A stretch of 64,000 bases of DNA, from contig NC_031776.1 in NCBI RefSeq assembly GCF_001522545.3, positions 24,585,995 through 24,649,994 of the forward strand, given 5' to 3'. Source of the DNA: Parus major (lineage: Eukaryota > Chordata > Aves > Passeriformes > Paridae). The notes beneath the pieces were generated by a model, which made no database searches, was not told where the DNA came from, and saw only the letters and a program-made list of their open reading frames with translations. Made by a program: the position numbers and the translations under genes. Each line of letters begins with the position of its first letter. Positions within the stretch are counted from its first letter, which is position 1. This document shows positions 14,901 to 27,861 of the stretch, in pieces.

Positions 14901-17674
14901 TGTTTGCAGCCAGCTCAGTAAGCAAAAAAACAGAATTAGAAGCAAATTAGTAACATACAAACAGCATCTCAGAATCAGGCAGTCTTAAAACTGAACAGTC
15001 CTAATTATAACAAAGGGATAATGGTTGCCTCTTCAAAATCTGTAATAACTTGGCAATGAAAACTTCTGGAAAACCTTGTTTCCCTGCAGCAAGACTCAAT
15101 TGCTTTCTTCATTCCTTCTTGAAAGTAGCAATTGGCTTTTTGTTTCTGCTTTTTCTTTTCTTAGAGCAAAGGTGATGGAAAAGAAAATAATCTGTAGATC
15201 CTTACCACTTAACACCTATTTGACTGGCAATAATTACTGTGCATAAAGGACTTTAAATATATCTTAATATTAGTACAGCAGGAAGCATTACAAGACCAGC
15301 AGAAACTCATTCTCTAACCCAAGCAAACAATGTGGGACTTCTCATTGCTACATGTGGAAATTTGCACTGGTCTTGCTTGGAGGATGTTAGGACTAGGAGC
15401 TAAAAAATGCTTTAGAATAAATTAGCACAATTATAAATCTGACAAGAAGATTAATATTCTAACTATGTTCACAATAATTAACTCACCAAAACAGTTCCAG
15501 AGTCATTATCCAGCTAGGGTGGAATGGGAAAGTTTACAGCACCCCTGTAGATTTATAAGCCAATTAAGGGTGACCCTCCTCTAGATTTCATTAGAAAAGC
15601 CTCTGGTTCAGCAAAAGCTCACACGTGCAAGTAACAAGTTTCCCAATGAAAGGGAATGCAAAGGATCTTTATCACCTCTATTAAACACTTTTCCTGATCC
15701 CCTGGAAATTACATATTCCTAGTGCATCCTCAGCCTCCTGCCAGCTCTCCAGCCCTCGCACAGCATCCTCGCACCAGCGAGAAGCACAGCACCACTGGGG
15801 CACTGCATTTATTCCCTGCATGACCAAGGTCCAGCACTAGAGAAGCACTTCAGTTCTTGTGATGCAGCTTTGGGGTTAGGGCTCACAGCCCCTCTCCCAC
15901 CCAGAGCCACCTTCTGCCTTCGATGTGCAGTGCACATGGATTTATCAGAATCACCAACCCAGTCAGCTGGAAACAGCTGACCATCACTGACCAGCACACT
16001 CCTGCTCAATGTGCACTGTGCGTGCATGGGACTGCACACAGTGTGAACTATCTCCTTGCTATCTATGCCATTTTCCCTCTTCACTGCCTTTCTGCACAGA
16101 TTCATTGTTCTAATATAAAAGCTTCCTCTGCTGCTGTCAGAGCAGTCTCCCTTTATCTCCAACTCCACAACTTCCCCTTCTCCTTTCAAAACTTTGTATA
16201 AAGAACATCTCTTTTCTCCTTCTGTTGCATACATCTATACCTGTTTCATCTCTTCCTTTGTACATTCCTACATAATTGTGTTTCTCAGCTTTGTAAAGTA
16301 TTTTCCAATATAGATAGCATAAAAATTGCTATCTAAAATGAAATAGCATTGTATCACAACCCATACTTTTTTCCCGGTAAAATACACAGTTTGGACTGAC
16401 TCAAGCTGTGATGTGTATGCAGGTAAAGCAAATTCTGAATTATTCAACACTTAAAAAGACTGAAAAATCATTTACTTGTTACAAGCAATAAGATTTATGT
16501 TTTATGTCTCCCAATCAATAGCTAGTGTGTCCACACATAGCTGATTTATCCATATTGAAAATATAATTATAAGTCTAGTTTGCTCTGAACCACAGAGTCC
16601 CTTTGTAACAAGATTATTTAAATACAAATGGGGTTGGAAAATTGGTTTTAAATGGCTAATCTGTCTTGTCTTCAACTCCAGCTGCAGAATTTACTAACAT
16701 CATAAACACAGGCTGAGTGAAAACTTAAAAGGTTTTCTGATTCTCCTGCGATCTGTCTATGCAGTCCTCATTAACAGGGAAGTCGATGGGAGCTGTATGC
16801 AAGCCGGGAGAGGAGGATAATAAGCCTTGTAATCTCTATAAAGAGAAAGGGATTTTTACTGGTGATATGTCATATATGCTGGTGTGCAAACATCTGTCTT
16901 ATTGCCAATCCAATAAAGAATTTATGCACCCAGTCTCCGATGCACTGCAGAACATCTCTGCCATATGGATGGGCCAAACTTAAGACCCACAGGGCTGGAA
17001 ACAACTCCTCAGAGCATCAGAGCACTTGCAGTAGGGACCACCAGACATTCATGGGATCATTAAGAAAAGTTTCATATGGACATGTTTACTTGGGGATTAT
17101 TGAAGGCCCTGCCATCTTCCTGTTGTTCCCACCCAATGTGGTCAATGTCCCCGTGACATGCGGTGGGGAAAGGCTGGGCCAGTGCATGCTCCTCCAAGAG
17201 AGCACTGCAGTCACCTCACCCACTGGGAATACACCATGACTTTCTCTCTGAGTCATGCACATGGGCTGGGAGAAAAGGCAGATCAAATCTGAGTTGGGTT
17301 GAGTAGAAATTAAGGATTCGTAATTTGCCACCTCACCCTGATAGGGAAAAAAAAGAATTGATATGGGGTTCTGGCTTGGGTTTGTGCTGGAAACACTCTT
17401 GATAACTGAGGGATGTTTTCATTCCTGCTGAGAAAAAAACACATTGCTGAACCAAAGCCAGCACAGATACAGATTCCCAAGTCTGGAATTACCACACTTG
17501 TGACAGATCGGCACAGTGTACACTGCCACAGACTGTGACAGTGGAGGCTATCCTGGGGGGGCTGCTTTCTCAGCCTTGTGAAATGGTCCACTACCTTAAG
17601 TCAAGGGCAAGGGTTCTCTCCTAGGGGTGTGCAATGCAGAACTTCCCTTACAGCTATTCAAGAGCCAGATGTTT

Positions 17675-17702
17675 AGGACAAGCACCATGTTGTGCTTGTC
17701 CT
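17675..17702. repeat. Perfect 11-bp hairpin, 6-base loop
   Basis: AGGACAAGCAC (17675-17685) and GTGCTTGTCCT (17692-17702) are exact reverse complements around CATGTT. Confidence 0.9.
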
Positions 17703-18913
17703 CATTTCATCCAAGGGTCTGAAAAAACCTTTAACATTCAGCTGGACAGCAGACTTCTATGTTTCTTCTTAGTTACAAAAACCCTAAGGAAAGGATAACT
17801 GCCAATAAAAGAGAAACACTGCATAATTTGTAATTATAATTCTATACATGCTTCTGAAAGCCTCTTTGGCTTTCTTCTTTGTGCTCTGAATGGCTCTCTG
17901 GATCTAATTTAATTCAGTGAAGCAAATTCAAAAGTGACAGGGAAGAAAAATCAACTTTTTCTTTAGTTAGAATAAAAGTTATACATAAGGAATTCTTGAT
18001 CTTCATTAATTTTGTGGGTAGACACACAAGCTCCTAAGTGTTAATAAGACTTGCCAGTTTAGGTGGACTAAAGTGTCTAATGAAATGTCAAATGAGCCCA
18101 CTTTGGATTTACATTATCAGATATTTCCACCAGGAAAGTTTGGCAAGGCATCCTAATAAATCCTTCAAGCCCTCGTGGGAACATGGAGCAAATGGTTCTT
18201 CTGGTCTGGAATTACATTACTGGCTCACTTGCTCAGTGTGACTCCTAGAAACTAAGGTGAAAGGAAAATTATCCAAATCCCCTGTTTCCTTTTCCACACC
18301 CAAAGTCTATTTAATTTTTCCTCAATTATATAGAAAATTATCCTCTGTAGCTTGTGGTGGCTTCCATCAGAACCATGTACAAAAATTATGTCTCCAGAAA
18401 GCAAGCATCCAGGTCTGCTGAGGCTTTGGAACTTGTGTCAGGATCTGCCCTGAATCAACTTCATGCCTTATTACTCTAGTAAAACAAGAGAGTCCAAGTT
18501 GCTCATAAATCCTACTTCACTGTTAAATGAATTGTTCTTATTCTCGTGCAATACTAGGTGCTAGATATGAAACTCATAAATTGGATCCTTAGGGCATTAA
18601 GATTTCCTGCGGTAAATTCTATGTGTTGTCTTTTCAAGTTTTCCTTTAAAAAGAAAAATTTACAAAAGAAAATAAAAGTTCAAGTGTTTACAGAAAGAAA
18701 AGGACTGAAAAGTTTGACGTGTAATAAAAAATTAACTTGTTCTAATATAAAATTTTAACAAGCCAAATAATATTTTCAGGCAAGGAAGTACTGAACTGAC
18801 ACCAAATCTGTAAAAATATCTCAGTATGGATTTCAGATTCCCAGGGCTGGAAGTCAAGAGACAGATTAAATGATCACTATATTCAATCCAAAATGAAATT
18901 CTACTGCTTTTAA

Positions 18914-18921
18914 ATACATAC

Positions 18922-18951
<30 letters not shown>
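18914..18951. repeat. 38-bp AT palindrome / TA microsatellite
   Basis: A (TA)n core is flanked by ATACATAC on the left and GTATGTAT on the right, so all 38 bases form one perfect palindrome. Such tracts are usually length-polymorphic and can extrude cruciforms. Confidence 0.9.
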
Positions 18952-18952
<1 letters not shown>

Positions 18953-19955
18953 GGAGTAAAGACAGACTAACATAACATTTTAAGTGACAGGTGAAGCACT
19001 TGACAACTTTATGACCATCTTAGGACCAAAGTTGCTTTTCTAAGGGAAGAAGGATTTCATTAGCATTCCCTGACTCAAACCATGATAAAGCAAAGTGATG
19101 ATACAATGGATTTTAGATGCACAGAAGTTCACCACCCTGCACATGTATCTCCACTGCCACCATGCACTTGGGGAAAAATTAAGCAGCCTTTCTCCCCTCT
19201 TCCTGCTGTACCCCAGCTCCATCACTCACAGTCATCATGTTCTGGAAGCAAAACCTGCTTTTGTGACACAGCATTTAAACAAAGTATTAACCAAAGAAAA
19301 AACATAAGTCTACTTGGTTACACTTAACATGCTCCCCCTTTATTTTTGTGAAGAACCTGTTTCTTTTAACAACATATGTTTTCATGCTATCAGGGCAACT
19401 GATCCACAGAAATACACCACATAGCATGGTGTATATTCTATGTACACCACATAGAATCCCATTATTTTTTACCCATTCACTAACGATTGACATTTTCTGT
19501 ACAAAAGAAAGGCTTGTAAACTTTTCCATCCACACCTGTGGTGCCACTGCTGCCCCAAGCACTCCTACTAACAGCATCTGGCACAGCCACACACTAAAGT
19601 TGTGACATAGCAATGGTCAAGTCTGCATTAAAGTATTAGAAAAAGCCTTGATCACTTTAAGTGTGTCTCCTAAATCATCCCACAATCCATGCTGCAGCTC
19701 CAGCCTTCTCCAGCTGAGGAGCAATTTACCTCCCATCTTCCTCAGCATGATCTCTCTTGTTCTGGCCAAACACATATAAAGCATAGAATTAATTTTCATC
19801 TTTCCTGGAGAAACACGGAGGTGATTAGCCCCATTTACCCTGGTGTGCCTGAAGCAGAGCCAACCCAGCACAAAAGCACACAGGTCATTTTAAGTGCCCT
19901 GATCATCCTCATAGTCTGAAAAACAATGTAGTCCTGAGGGTCTAAACTTGTATTA

Positions 19956-20402
<447 letters not shown>

Positions 20403-20595
20403 TTATTTCAGGTCATCACAGAGGACTCTACTTGAGCAAGCACATATTTTCATATTAGGAAATACACTACATGATGTGTGCTTCCATCAGGTTATTTCCA
20501 TTAACCTAAAGCTCATGAGGAATTTTGAATTTCTAAGATATTTTAAGGAAATTTATTCTTTTTCAGCTGTACAAGCATCAATGAGATTGCTCAAT

Positions 20596-20636
20596 CACAC
20601 ACACACACAAAAAAAAAAATAAATAAAAAAAAAAAA
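20596..20636 (+). repeat. CA microsatellite with A-rich extension
   Basis: A short (CA)n run at 20596-20609 passes into A runs broken by T (AAATAAATAAAA). It lies about 270 bases upstream of exon 3 on the transcribed strand, where it reads as a T-rich then TG tract in intron 2. Confidence 0.85.
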
Positions 20637-23600
20637 TCCTTTCTATTCCCTCCTTGCAATTCTGGGAATGTGGACTTGTAACTTGCAGTTTGCTTTGATA
20701 TTTTCCTTTTTGCTATGTTCTGAAAGAAATGCAAAATGTTAGTTAGTTTTATTTGAGCCCTCTTAAGTGTTTGAAAGAATGTTTTATTTACAGCTTATAA
20801 ATGCATTTCAGATAATTTGTTGTAAAGCTAGAAACCATTTGATTGAACAACTAAAAGGACTGCCTTCACACTGGATAGTAGGCTGTCTCTGATACAAGCT
20901 TGTAATGCATTTTTGTCCTTTAAAAGTAAAGATTTGCACTATCCCTTGAATTCCTTTAGAGGTTAAACAGAACTGTGGTAATACCAAGCCAGTAAAACAG
21001 AACTGCAACCACTGCTTGCATTTTACCACTTTGCTCACCACAATAAATGGGAGATTATGGTTAAAAGCAAATCATTCCAGACTGGAATATAATATTTTAT
21101 GGTCTCCTGCTTTCTTTTACACCCTAAAATTACAGGCTATGTTTATTTTCCTTTAACTTGTTTCTCCTTGCACACATTTATTCTCTGCATACGCCCAGTG
21201 TTCAATTCAGCCTCATCAATAAGCATCCAACGCAGCTATGAAAAACACAAGCCACCAACCAAGTAGCCAAGACAGCCAATTTTTAAGCTGCCACTGCTTC
21301 TGCAACACAACACCTTTTTGTTTTGCCATTGTTAATAAAGTTTGGAAAAAGCACTCCAGTATGACTACAGTGAACACAATCACATTAGGAATAAAATTAA
21401 CTCATCTGTCTCAAAGTTGCTCCATGAAAAGTTCATTGAAGTGCATAAAGTTGAAAGATTAATAAATATGGTTTCTATCAATTAACTCAATTTCAATAAC
21501 TCTGCACTTTTACAAACATCTTGTTTTTCCTGGATGGCATTGTACTTTTCAACTCACAACTGAAATCCCTTTGTCTAAGAATAGTCATAATTGTCATTAT
21601 TTACAATTTATTAATATAGGATTTATCTGAACTCCTGAAACAGAGCTACATCTATTCCATACCTGGAATGGAGTATTCTTCCTGCTCCCCTGCATGACCC
21701 AGCCTTCATTCCTCTACAAGAACTCTCCAGAGAAAAGAGTTTGCAACCAAACCAATGCATACTGCTTCTTAGTGCCATGATTTACCCTTTCCAATCACAA
21801 CAGAAGTCTTCATCATCACTGATTATTTTACCTGCCTTAAATAGAATACACTCTCCTATGAGCATGCCATGAAACACCTAATGAGACTACTAGGAATTTC
21901 ATCCCTGATTTCTTCTTTAACTACTTTATAGCTCTTTTAACTCCATACCTATATATAGCTTATGTAAGACTATAATGCCTCTTGTTAACAGTCCTAACCA
22001 CTGGGTTGTTTTTTATCTATTTTGTTTTTTTAAGTGCCATATAAAGTATGTTGTCTGCCTTTAAAGTGCAGAGCAGTGCCTTTAAACTATAGAGCTGTAT
22101 TCAAACACAACAAACTACAGATTTCTCCTACACACAATTGTGATTATTGCACACAGGAGACAAGGGCAGCAAAAACTTCCTTTGGATTGTAATATCCAGT
22201 ATCTAAAATAGACTCTGAACACAATAGTTGCTGGTTTTCCTTCTTCTTCTTGTTTTTTTTTCTCAGTTTTATTCTAGGAACTGATACTATATAAAAATAT
22301 GCCTCAGAAGTTCTGGCAAAGTTGTTCCATTCATGACTCAAAAGAGCCTATTCTAGATGTTTTCAGCACATATTAAAAGAAAGTTGGCATTTTCATCTTT
22401 CCTTCATTCACCATAGAGAACGACAACTAGATGAAGGAAAATAACTTAGAGCAAAAATATTTGGTGAGTTTTCCATTAAAAAACCACAAAAGCTTTACTT
22501 TCTATGTTCTAGTTTATACACAAGTTCTTGAGCCAAGCCGGTTAGCACAGATGTTTCCCAGTAGCATGTCAAACATCATAACTAAATATCTACTTTATGC
22601 TTTCTCCCTTCTGCTGCCAGAAGTGGCAGGAATGTGATACACTTTCCATAAAAGTGTTTGGCTTTACTGTGCACTGCTATTTTCCAGCCTGAGCACAACA
22701 CCACAGGCTTATAATTTTGAAGTCAAACAAATGATACACACTGAACAGAAATTTGGGAGATCTGTGCTGAGCTTGAGCCCTAAAATCATAGATTACATGG
22801 TGTCTCTGCACTGTATCTCTCTTTACATGAGCACATTTGTCTGCTGGGAATGTCATCTTTAGATGTAAGCAGTGCAGACACAGCAATGACACCTGCTCAT
22901 AGCATCACCTCTCCAAAGCTGGTCTTGCAAGAAAGATATCAGTTACAGGCAATGTATTCACAGAACAGCAGCTGCTTCATATATTTTTTTTCCTGTGGAG
23001 AAGAAAGCCCACTGTGTTTCCCTCTCCCAAACCTTCCACCATTACCATTTCCACAGGTGGACAGTAATTCTACTGCTAGTAAGAATGCAGCTAAAATCCC
23101 TGCAACAGTAAAGCTGCATTGACTGCAGGACTGAGGGCAGAACTGAAGCTTTTCCCACTGGGTCTCTCTCACTTCAGCTAATAAAGCAAACACGTAGCTT
23201 CTGCCTGCTTCTGTGGTTATCCCAAATCCTCACCAAACATGCTGGGAGTGCCAAAAATCAATAAATGTTCTTTTTCCTCCCCATTTACTCCGTTATACAG
23301 AGCAGGTTGCAGAAGGAATACTGGCATTTCCTCCAGCACAGTCCGTGTCTGCACACTTCTTTTATGCACATCATTCCTGATAGTGTGTCAACAACCCATC
23401 CTGCACTTTTATAGTGAGTAGCAAAAAAACCACAACCAAAGGAGGGCAACCATTTAGAACCTTTTGCTCCTCTACCCACCTTGATACTTGCCCTGTGGAC
23501 TTTTTGCCAGCACAGGCCCAAGACAAAGGACAAGAAGGCTCTAACAGACAACAAGACAGACTACTGAAGTCACAACTTACAGGATATCAACTCCTCTGAA

Positions 23601-25056
23601 CAGATAAAAGCATAGCCCAAGGTCTTTTTTCCTGCAATTGGGCACAAAAATATTGAAGAGGACCATATAGCTTTTATCAAGTGTGGCATAAAGGCAAACA
23701 AGACAAAAAATTTGGCTTTGATTATGCCCATCAGATCTGCACCTGTTCTAGGTGTGCTGTCAAACTGCTCCTCACACAAAAAAGAGAGAGACAGGATGCT
23801 CAATATTTCCCCTTTCTGCCCACCAGGTTCCCACTGGTATAGGCAGGAACCTGCACATTGTGCTACACCATCCTTCCTCACAGCTCACACATTTCACATC
23901 TTCCGGGGATCATTCCAAAGGAGGCATTCAACATGGTATTAGGAAAACACCCCAGTGGAAAAACGACACCACAGAAATCTGACACACTGTTCATACTCTC
24001 CATGGCAACAAATCATAATGTTAGAAATATGTGGGGAGCAAGGATCTGATGGTTTCTCAGTTGGAGACACATAAGATTCCAAAAAATATGATCAAATACT
24101 TTTGTTTCTTTTGCAGACTGTTTGTACATTTTGCCATAGTTGTTTTAAAACTGCATTTAAGCCCAGTGTTATACAGTCAGTGCTTTTTGATCTTCCCCAG
24201 GACTGCTCAGGATGCCCATACTTATTTTTAGTTGATTATTATAAAGCAAAGGGCATTATTATTTCCACCCTACATGCCTTACAAACAGCTCAAATGGCTT
24301 TATATAGCACTAAAAACTCCTGGACTTCCCACTGCAACTAAGTGCTTCCCTGCTGCAGAATTTTACTTTAATGCCCAGATCAAACACTTCCAGGCCAGAA
24401 AACAAATTCCTTTTGACATTATATATGCTTTATATTCACATACATAATTGCCTATACTGACTACTCTGGCTGAGAGCTAATAAGAACTGAAAAATCTTAG
24501 GTGATGCAGTCATACTGCAGCAATTTTCTTGTTATTTTTCATTATTTATTTACTGTATACAAAAAATCTGATAAATCCCTCTCATGGGTAAATAATATAT
24601 TTCATACCTCAGAATCATATTTATCAGAATTATACTAGCTCTTTAGCATTACCAGTACAGATTTATCAGCATTTTAATTAAGCACTTTCAGCTGTTCACA
24701 CAAAGCTTTACTCATGGGTACTTTGTGTGTTTGTTTTTTTAAATGGCACATTCTACTACTGCAGGCCTTTTTTTTTTAACAGCCTTTTACTTATTGTTAT
24801 CTATTACTGAATAAACTTGATGAATTAGAACTTTTTGTAAATAAAGGCCTGGGTTGTTCTTTACAAATTCATCTTCACTTGTTGCATTCATGTTTACATT
24901 AACAAATACATTCATCTAGCTTTCTACCCAGAGGCTCTGTTCCTTGCAGCACTGTCTTATCAATTACAATCAAAGCTAAGCCAGCTCATCAAAGCATTCA
25001 ACATTATCAGAAAGCCACAGCCCAGTCCTTATTAGGAAACATTATTTCCTGTATTT

Positions 25057-25568
25057 TGTAAAGATATCTACTATTTGCATTCAAGTGACAAGTCTATGAA
25101 AGTTTCTACAGCCACCATCTACCACTGCTTGCTCCTCCAACCCAAGGACAGGAACTGCTCTGGCAAGAGCAGACTTGGTTCTCTTCACAGCAGCTGGTAT
25201 AGGGCTAATTGTGCTGGAAGCACAGTTATCTCTGTGGATTATACAGAGCTGTTTCTGTTGTGGCTGAGAACTGCTTACACATAGGCCAAGGCCTTTTCTG
25301 CTCCTCACACCACACCACTAATGAGGAGGGTAGGGGGAAGCAAAATTTAGGAGTGGACACAGCCAGGACAGCTGACCCCTACTGACCTCGGGGATATCCC
25401 ATCCCATATAGCATCGTGCTCAGCATTTAAAACTGGGGGATGAAGGAGGAGGAAAAGGGGGATGTTCAGAGTGATGGTTTCACTTTTACTCTTGTGATTC
25501 TCTCCCCCATCCCACCAGTCAGACAGAGTGGCTGTGCAGGGCTGAGCTGCTGGGGTTTGTCCGTGACA
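25057..25568 (+). mobile_element. Avian ERVL-type LTR, decayed and shortened
   Basis: Recognised from memory of avian ERVL-type LTRs. Landmarks are CTGCTCCTCACACCACACCA near 25300, GGACACAGCCAGGACAGCTG at 25355-25374, GGGATATCCCAT near 25391, GCTCAGCATTTAAAACTGGG as a TATA-like box near 25418-25437, and TTTACTCTTGTGATTCTCTC with CCCCATCCCACC near 25486-25516. The right end ...GTGACA at about 25568 is followed at once by a primer-binding-site-like sequence, which fixes orientation and border. The left border is uncertain; a TG at 25057 is a guess. Between about 25478 and 25483 the sequence passes straight from the U3/R part into what I remember as late R/U5, so an internal segment seems lost, probably including the polyadenylation signal. 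It lies antisense to the host gene in its intron. No second LTR was seen. Confidence 0.75.
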
Positions 25569-25587
25569 TGTGCCCAACATGGGCCCC
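25569..25587 (+). other. Degraded retroviral primer-binding site
   Basis: TGTGCCCAACATGGGCCCC lies immediately after the LTR end. It resembles the lysine-tRNA class of primer-binding site, with several differences at positions that look like CpG decay (CA or TG where CG would be expected). Its place right after the LTR is the main support. Confidence 0.6.
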
Positions 25588-26250
25588 AAAGGGCTCGAGA
25601 TAATTACAGATTTGATTGGAATGTACTAGATTGAATTTACAGCTGTTACTGCCGGTTAGCTATTAATCAGCAGCTTCTGTGTTTGCCATGGGGCTTGCTT
25701 CCCTTGTTTATTAGAGTCTATTGCTCATTAGTAGCTACTTTTTGCTTTTGCTGCTTGCTGTACTGCTTGTCATCTGACTGCTAGGCCTGGGAACATTTTG
25801 GTAACAGCAGTGCCCATGGCCCTGGGCTGGCAAGTGGCCAGGGCATCTCTGCTGCTCCTGTGCAGTGGGCAGGCTGGAACTCCAGTGTGAACTCGAGCCA
25901 AAGGGGCTGTGACCTGTGGACAAGTCCCCGTGGCAAAAGGACAGCCCAGGTGTCTGTGGCAGTGAAGAAGCCCATGCCAGAGCACGTACATCTCCAAGAG
26001 CCTGCGGCTGTGGTTACATCTGCACCACAGCTGGTACCTCAGAAGGGATTGTGGTCCAAGGGTAAGTTCACACTGGAGAAGGTACTCCTTGAAGCGCCAT
26101 GCTGTGCACGAGGCCATGCTGGAGCATGTAAAAGCGTGTGGCTGTGGCCAAGCCCACCACAAAGCAGGGACTGCAGCCATGGGGAAAGCAGGAGCAGGAA
26201 TCCTTCTGAAAGGACTGTGGCTGTGGGTAAAGCCATTCTGCAGTGAGCAT
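25588..26250 (+). mobile_element. ERVL-type 5' leader/internal remnant
   Basis: This continues from the primer-binding site with a leader that begins AAAGGGCTCGAGATAATTAC and includes the late stretch GCTTTTGCTGCTTGCTGTAC near 25746. From about 25840 the composition becomes GC-richer with loosely repeated blocks around GGCTGTGG (26140, 26217) and GCAGCCATGGGG, as I remember from internal parts of this avian family. No intact gag, pol or env frame is present. The open frames here (25770-26297 minus and 25860-26246 plus) overlap on opposite strands and reflect GC content, not conserved genes. The right limit is set where composition returns to AT-rich at about 26250. Confidence 0.55.
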
Positions 26251-26452
26251 CTGTGTGAGGATTCATTGTTTTTGGGGGTTAAGCCACAGCAAGTCACATA
26301 TGAACTCTGCTGCCACTACATCTGCACATTCCTACATAAGCCCATGCAGCAAAAGCATTAGACAAGGTACAGTTTTAGCTTCTAGGTCCCTGTGTTGGCT
26401 TCAGCTCATCAGTTATTACATAAGCACTCAAAACATCAAGAAAAAGTTGCTG

Positions 26453-26481
26453 AAATCAAGCCCTTACGTAGGGCTTGATTT
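26453..26481. repeat. Perfect 12-bp hairpin, 5-base loop
   Basis: AAATCAAGCCCT (26453-26464) and AGGGCTTGATTT (26470-26481) pair exactly around TACGT. It lies about 200 bases to the right of the ERVL-type remnant. Confidence 0.9.
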
Positions 26482-27723
26482 TAATATTCTATCTCCTTTT
26501 CCCATGACAAGTGCTAAAAGACAGCATGGACTTTACCAATGTAATAGCGTATTGCTGGAAAACTACAGTATCTTCCCCCTCACCACATGGCAAAACTACT
26601 GTGGGGACAACTAACTATGACCTATTTCAATTTCTGACCTTAAATTGAAACTCCTGTCATAATTTACAACATTGTTAATTGTCTCTTTAATATAGAGAAC
26701 AGCCAGAGCTTGACTTGCAATACTGATTTTGAACCTCTTCCTCTTTTCTACAGATAAAATTAGCTATTAGAGCCATCTGCACAAACACATGAGCATAGCT
26801 ATTCACCATCTCAGCCAGCAGTTGGAGACAATGGCAGGGCAAGTTCAAATATCTTGCTCAATGTTTATAACATTCTTTTGTTAAGCAGTTACTATATAAC
26901 CTTTTACTTGCTGAGGAACTCTGGTTCAAGAGATATAAATATGATCTTGTAACTCCCATCTAACACCTCTTTAATGGCCAAGCAACTCCTTATCATTAGT
27001 GCCAAGCATAAAAGAGAGAGTCCTTTACTGTCTTTCTATAGATTTATTAAATGGAGTTTGATTAAAAAACACTTTAGGGATGTTTAAGAATGCAAATTCT
27101 GATTTATTTTCAATTGAGATCTTTTTTTCTAGTAGTGATCTTTCTAGTGTTTCCTAAAATGAAATTCATAGGTAATACAATAATGCAGGGCCTTCCACTT
27201 TTAGAGGCTCTACCTTGGAAACAAGGTAAGAGCCAACAACCCAAATTTGCAACAGGATATCAAATAATGTCCTAAATACTGCCAACTTCTCCTTTCTGGA
27301 ACTATGCTTCAAATTAATAGTTCCACCTGATGTGCAAACTCATTATCTGGACCTCAAACATTCTTAATGACAAATGTCTGAAAAGTTGTCTTTCACATTC
27401 ACTATTTCTGCAGAGTTGTGTAATCACTGAATCCCACTGGAATTTTATACCTAGTTGCTATTGTCTTTAACATCTACATTTTAGAATAGTGTCTCAAACC
27501 TAATGACCTTTAAACTCTTTAAAGAAGTGGAGACCTTCAAAATTAATGGAAGCTTTCTATAATAAAGGAGGAAAATGCTCCTACATAGCTCACTCTCAGG
27601 AGCATAAATTAATGGCTCTATTCAGCTCGGCTCTGAATGCACTACATACAAACAGCATAGGAAGTTATTCTTTGTAAAAGTGATTAAAATTAATAGTTTA
27701 GGCATTTCATACTGCAACCTTAC

Positions 27724-27834
27724 CATCTCGCCTGTTGAGTTTTGCAAAGCTGGGACTGTGAGTACTGAAGAGCTCAGAGGAACTGGTAAGGGCAGCTGAA
27801 GGTAAGGGAGATACCAATGCATCATCACAATTAT
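27724..27834 (-). CDS. CNTNAP5: CNTNAP5-like exon 2: start of discoidin domain
   Basis: This exon of 111 bases encodes 36 whole codons plus split codons at each end. The reading begins NCDDALVSPLPS and ends SPSFAKLNRRD. The NCDD start carries the cysteine that opens the discoidin (F5/8 type C) domain in contactin-associated proteins, and the xFAKLNRRDG ending is typical of the family. The acceptor AG is at 27835-27836, preceded on the minus strand by a T-rich tract with few interruptions (to about 27861). The donor is GTAAGG at 27718-27723. Both junctions are phase 1, so the exon is symmetric and could be skipped in frame. The last base G joins GA of the next exon to give glycine. The frame is open with no lesions. 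Known role of the family: neuronal type I membrane adhesion proteins whose extracellular discoidin, laminin-G and EGF modules act at axon-glia or synaptic contacts. Assignment to CNTNAP5 rather than CNTNAP3/4 is from remembered residues. The exon is too short for the length-filtered open frames and was found by reading the minus strand. Confidence 0.88.
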
Positions 27835-27861
27835 CTAAAAAGGAAAACAAAAAAACAAAAC
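27835..27861 (-). promoter_or_regulatory. CNTNAP5: 3' splice acceptor and T-rich tract of exon 2
   Basis: Read on the minus strand, a nearly unbroken T-rich run interrupted by a few G bases leads to TTTCCTTTTTAG directly before the exon. No AG dinucleotide lies between the tract and the acceptor, as expected for a strong constitutive acceptor. Confidence 0.8.

Noticed and set aside
15809..16234. 141-codon minus-strand open frame
   Set aside because: No domain, signal peptide or splice context that I can recognise; it overlaps an opposite frame at 15923-16201 and sits in a locally GC-richer patch. I checked it as a possible next CNTNAP exon and found no discoidin or laminin-G residues.
25770..26297. 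175-codon minus-strand open frame, the longest in the window
   Set aside because: It lies in the GC-rich leader of the ERVL-type remnant, opposite another long frame, and shows no recognisable domain.
27622..27828. Minus-strand 68-codon open frame with a hydrophobic look
   Set aside because: It is a different frame over exon 2; the true frame gives NCDDALVS...KLNRRD with proper splice borders.
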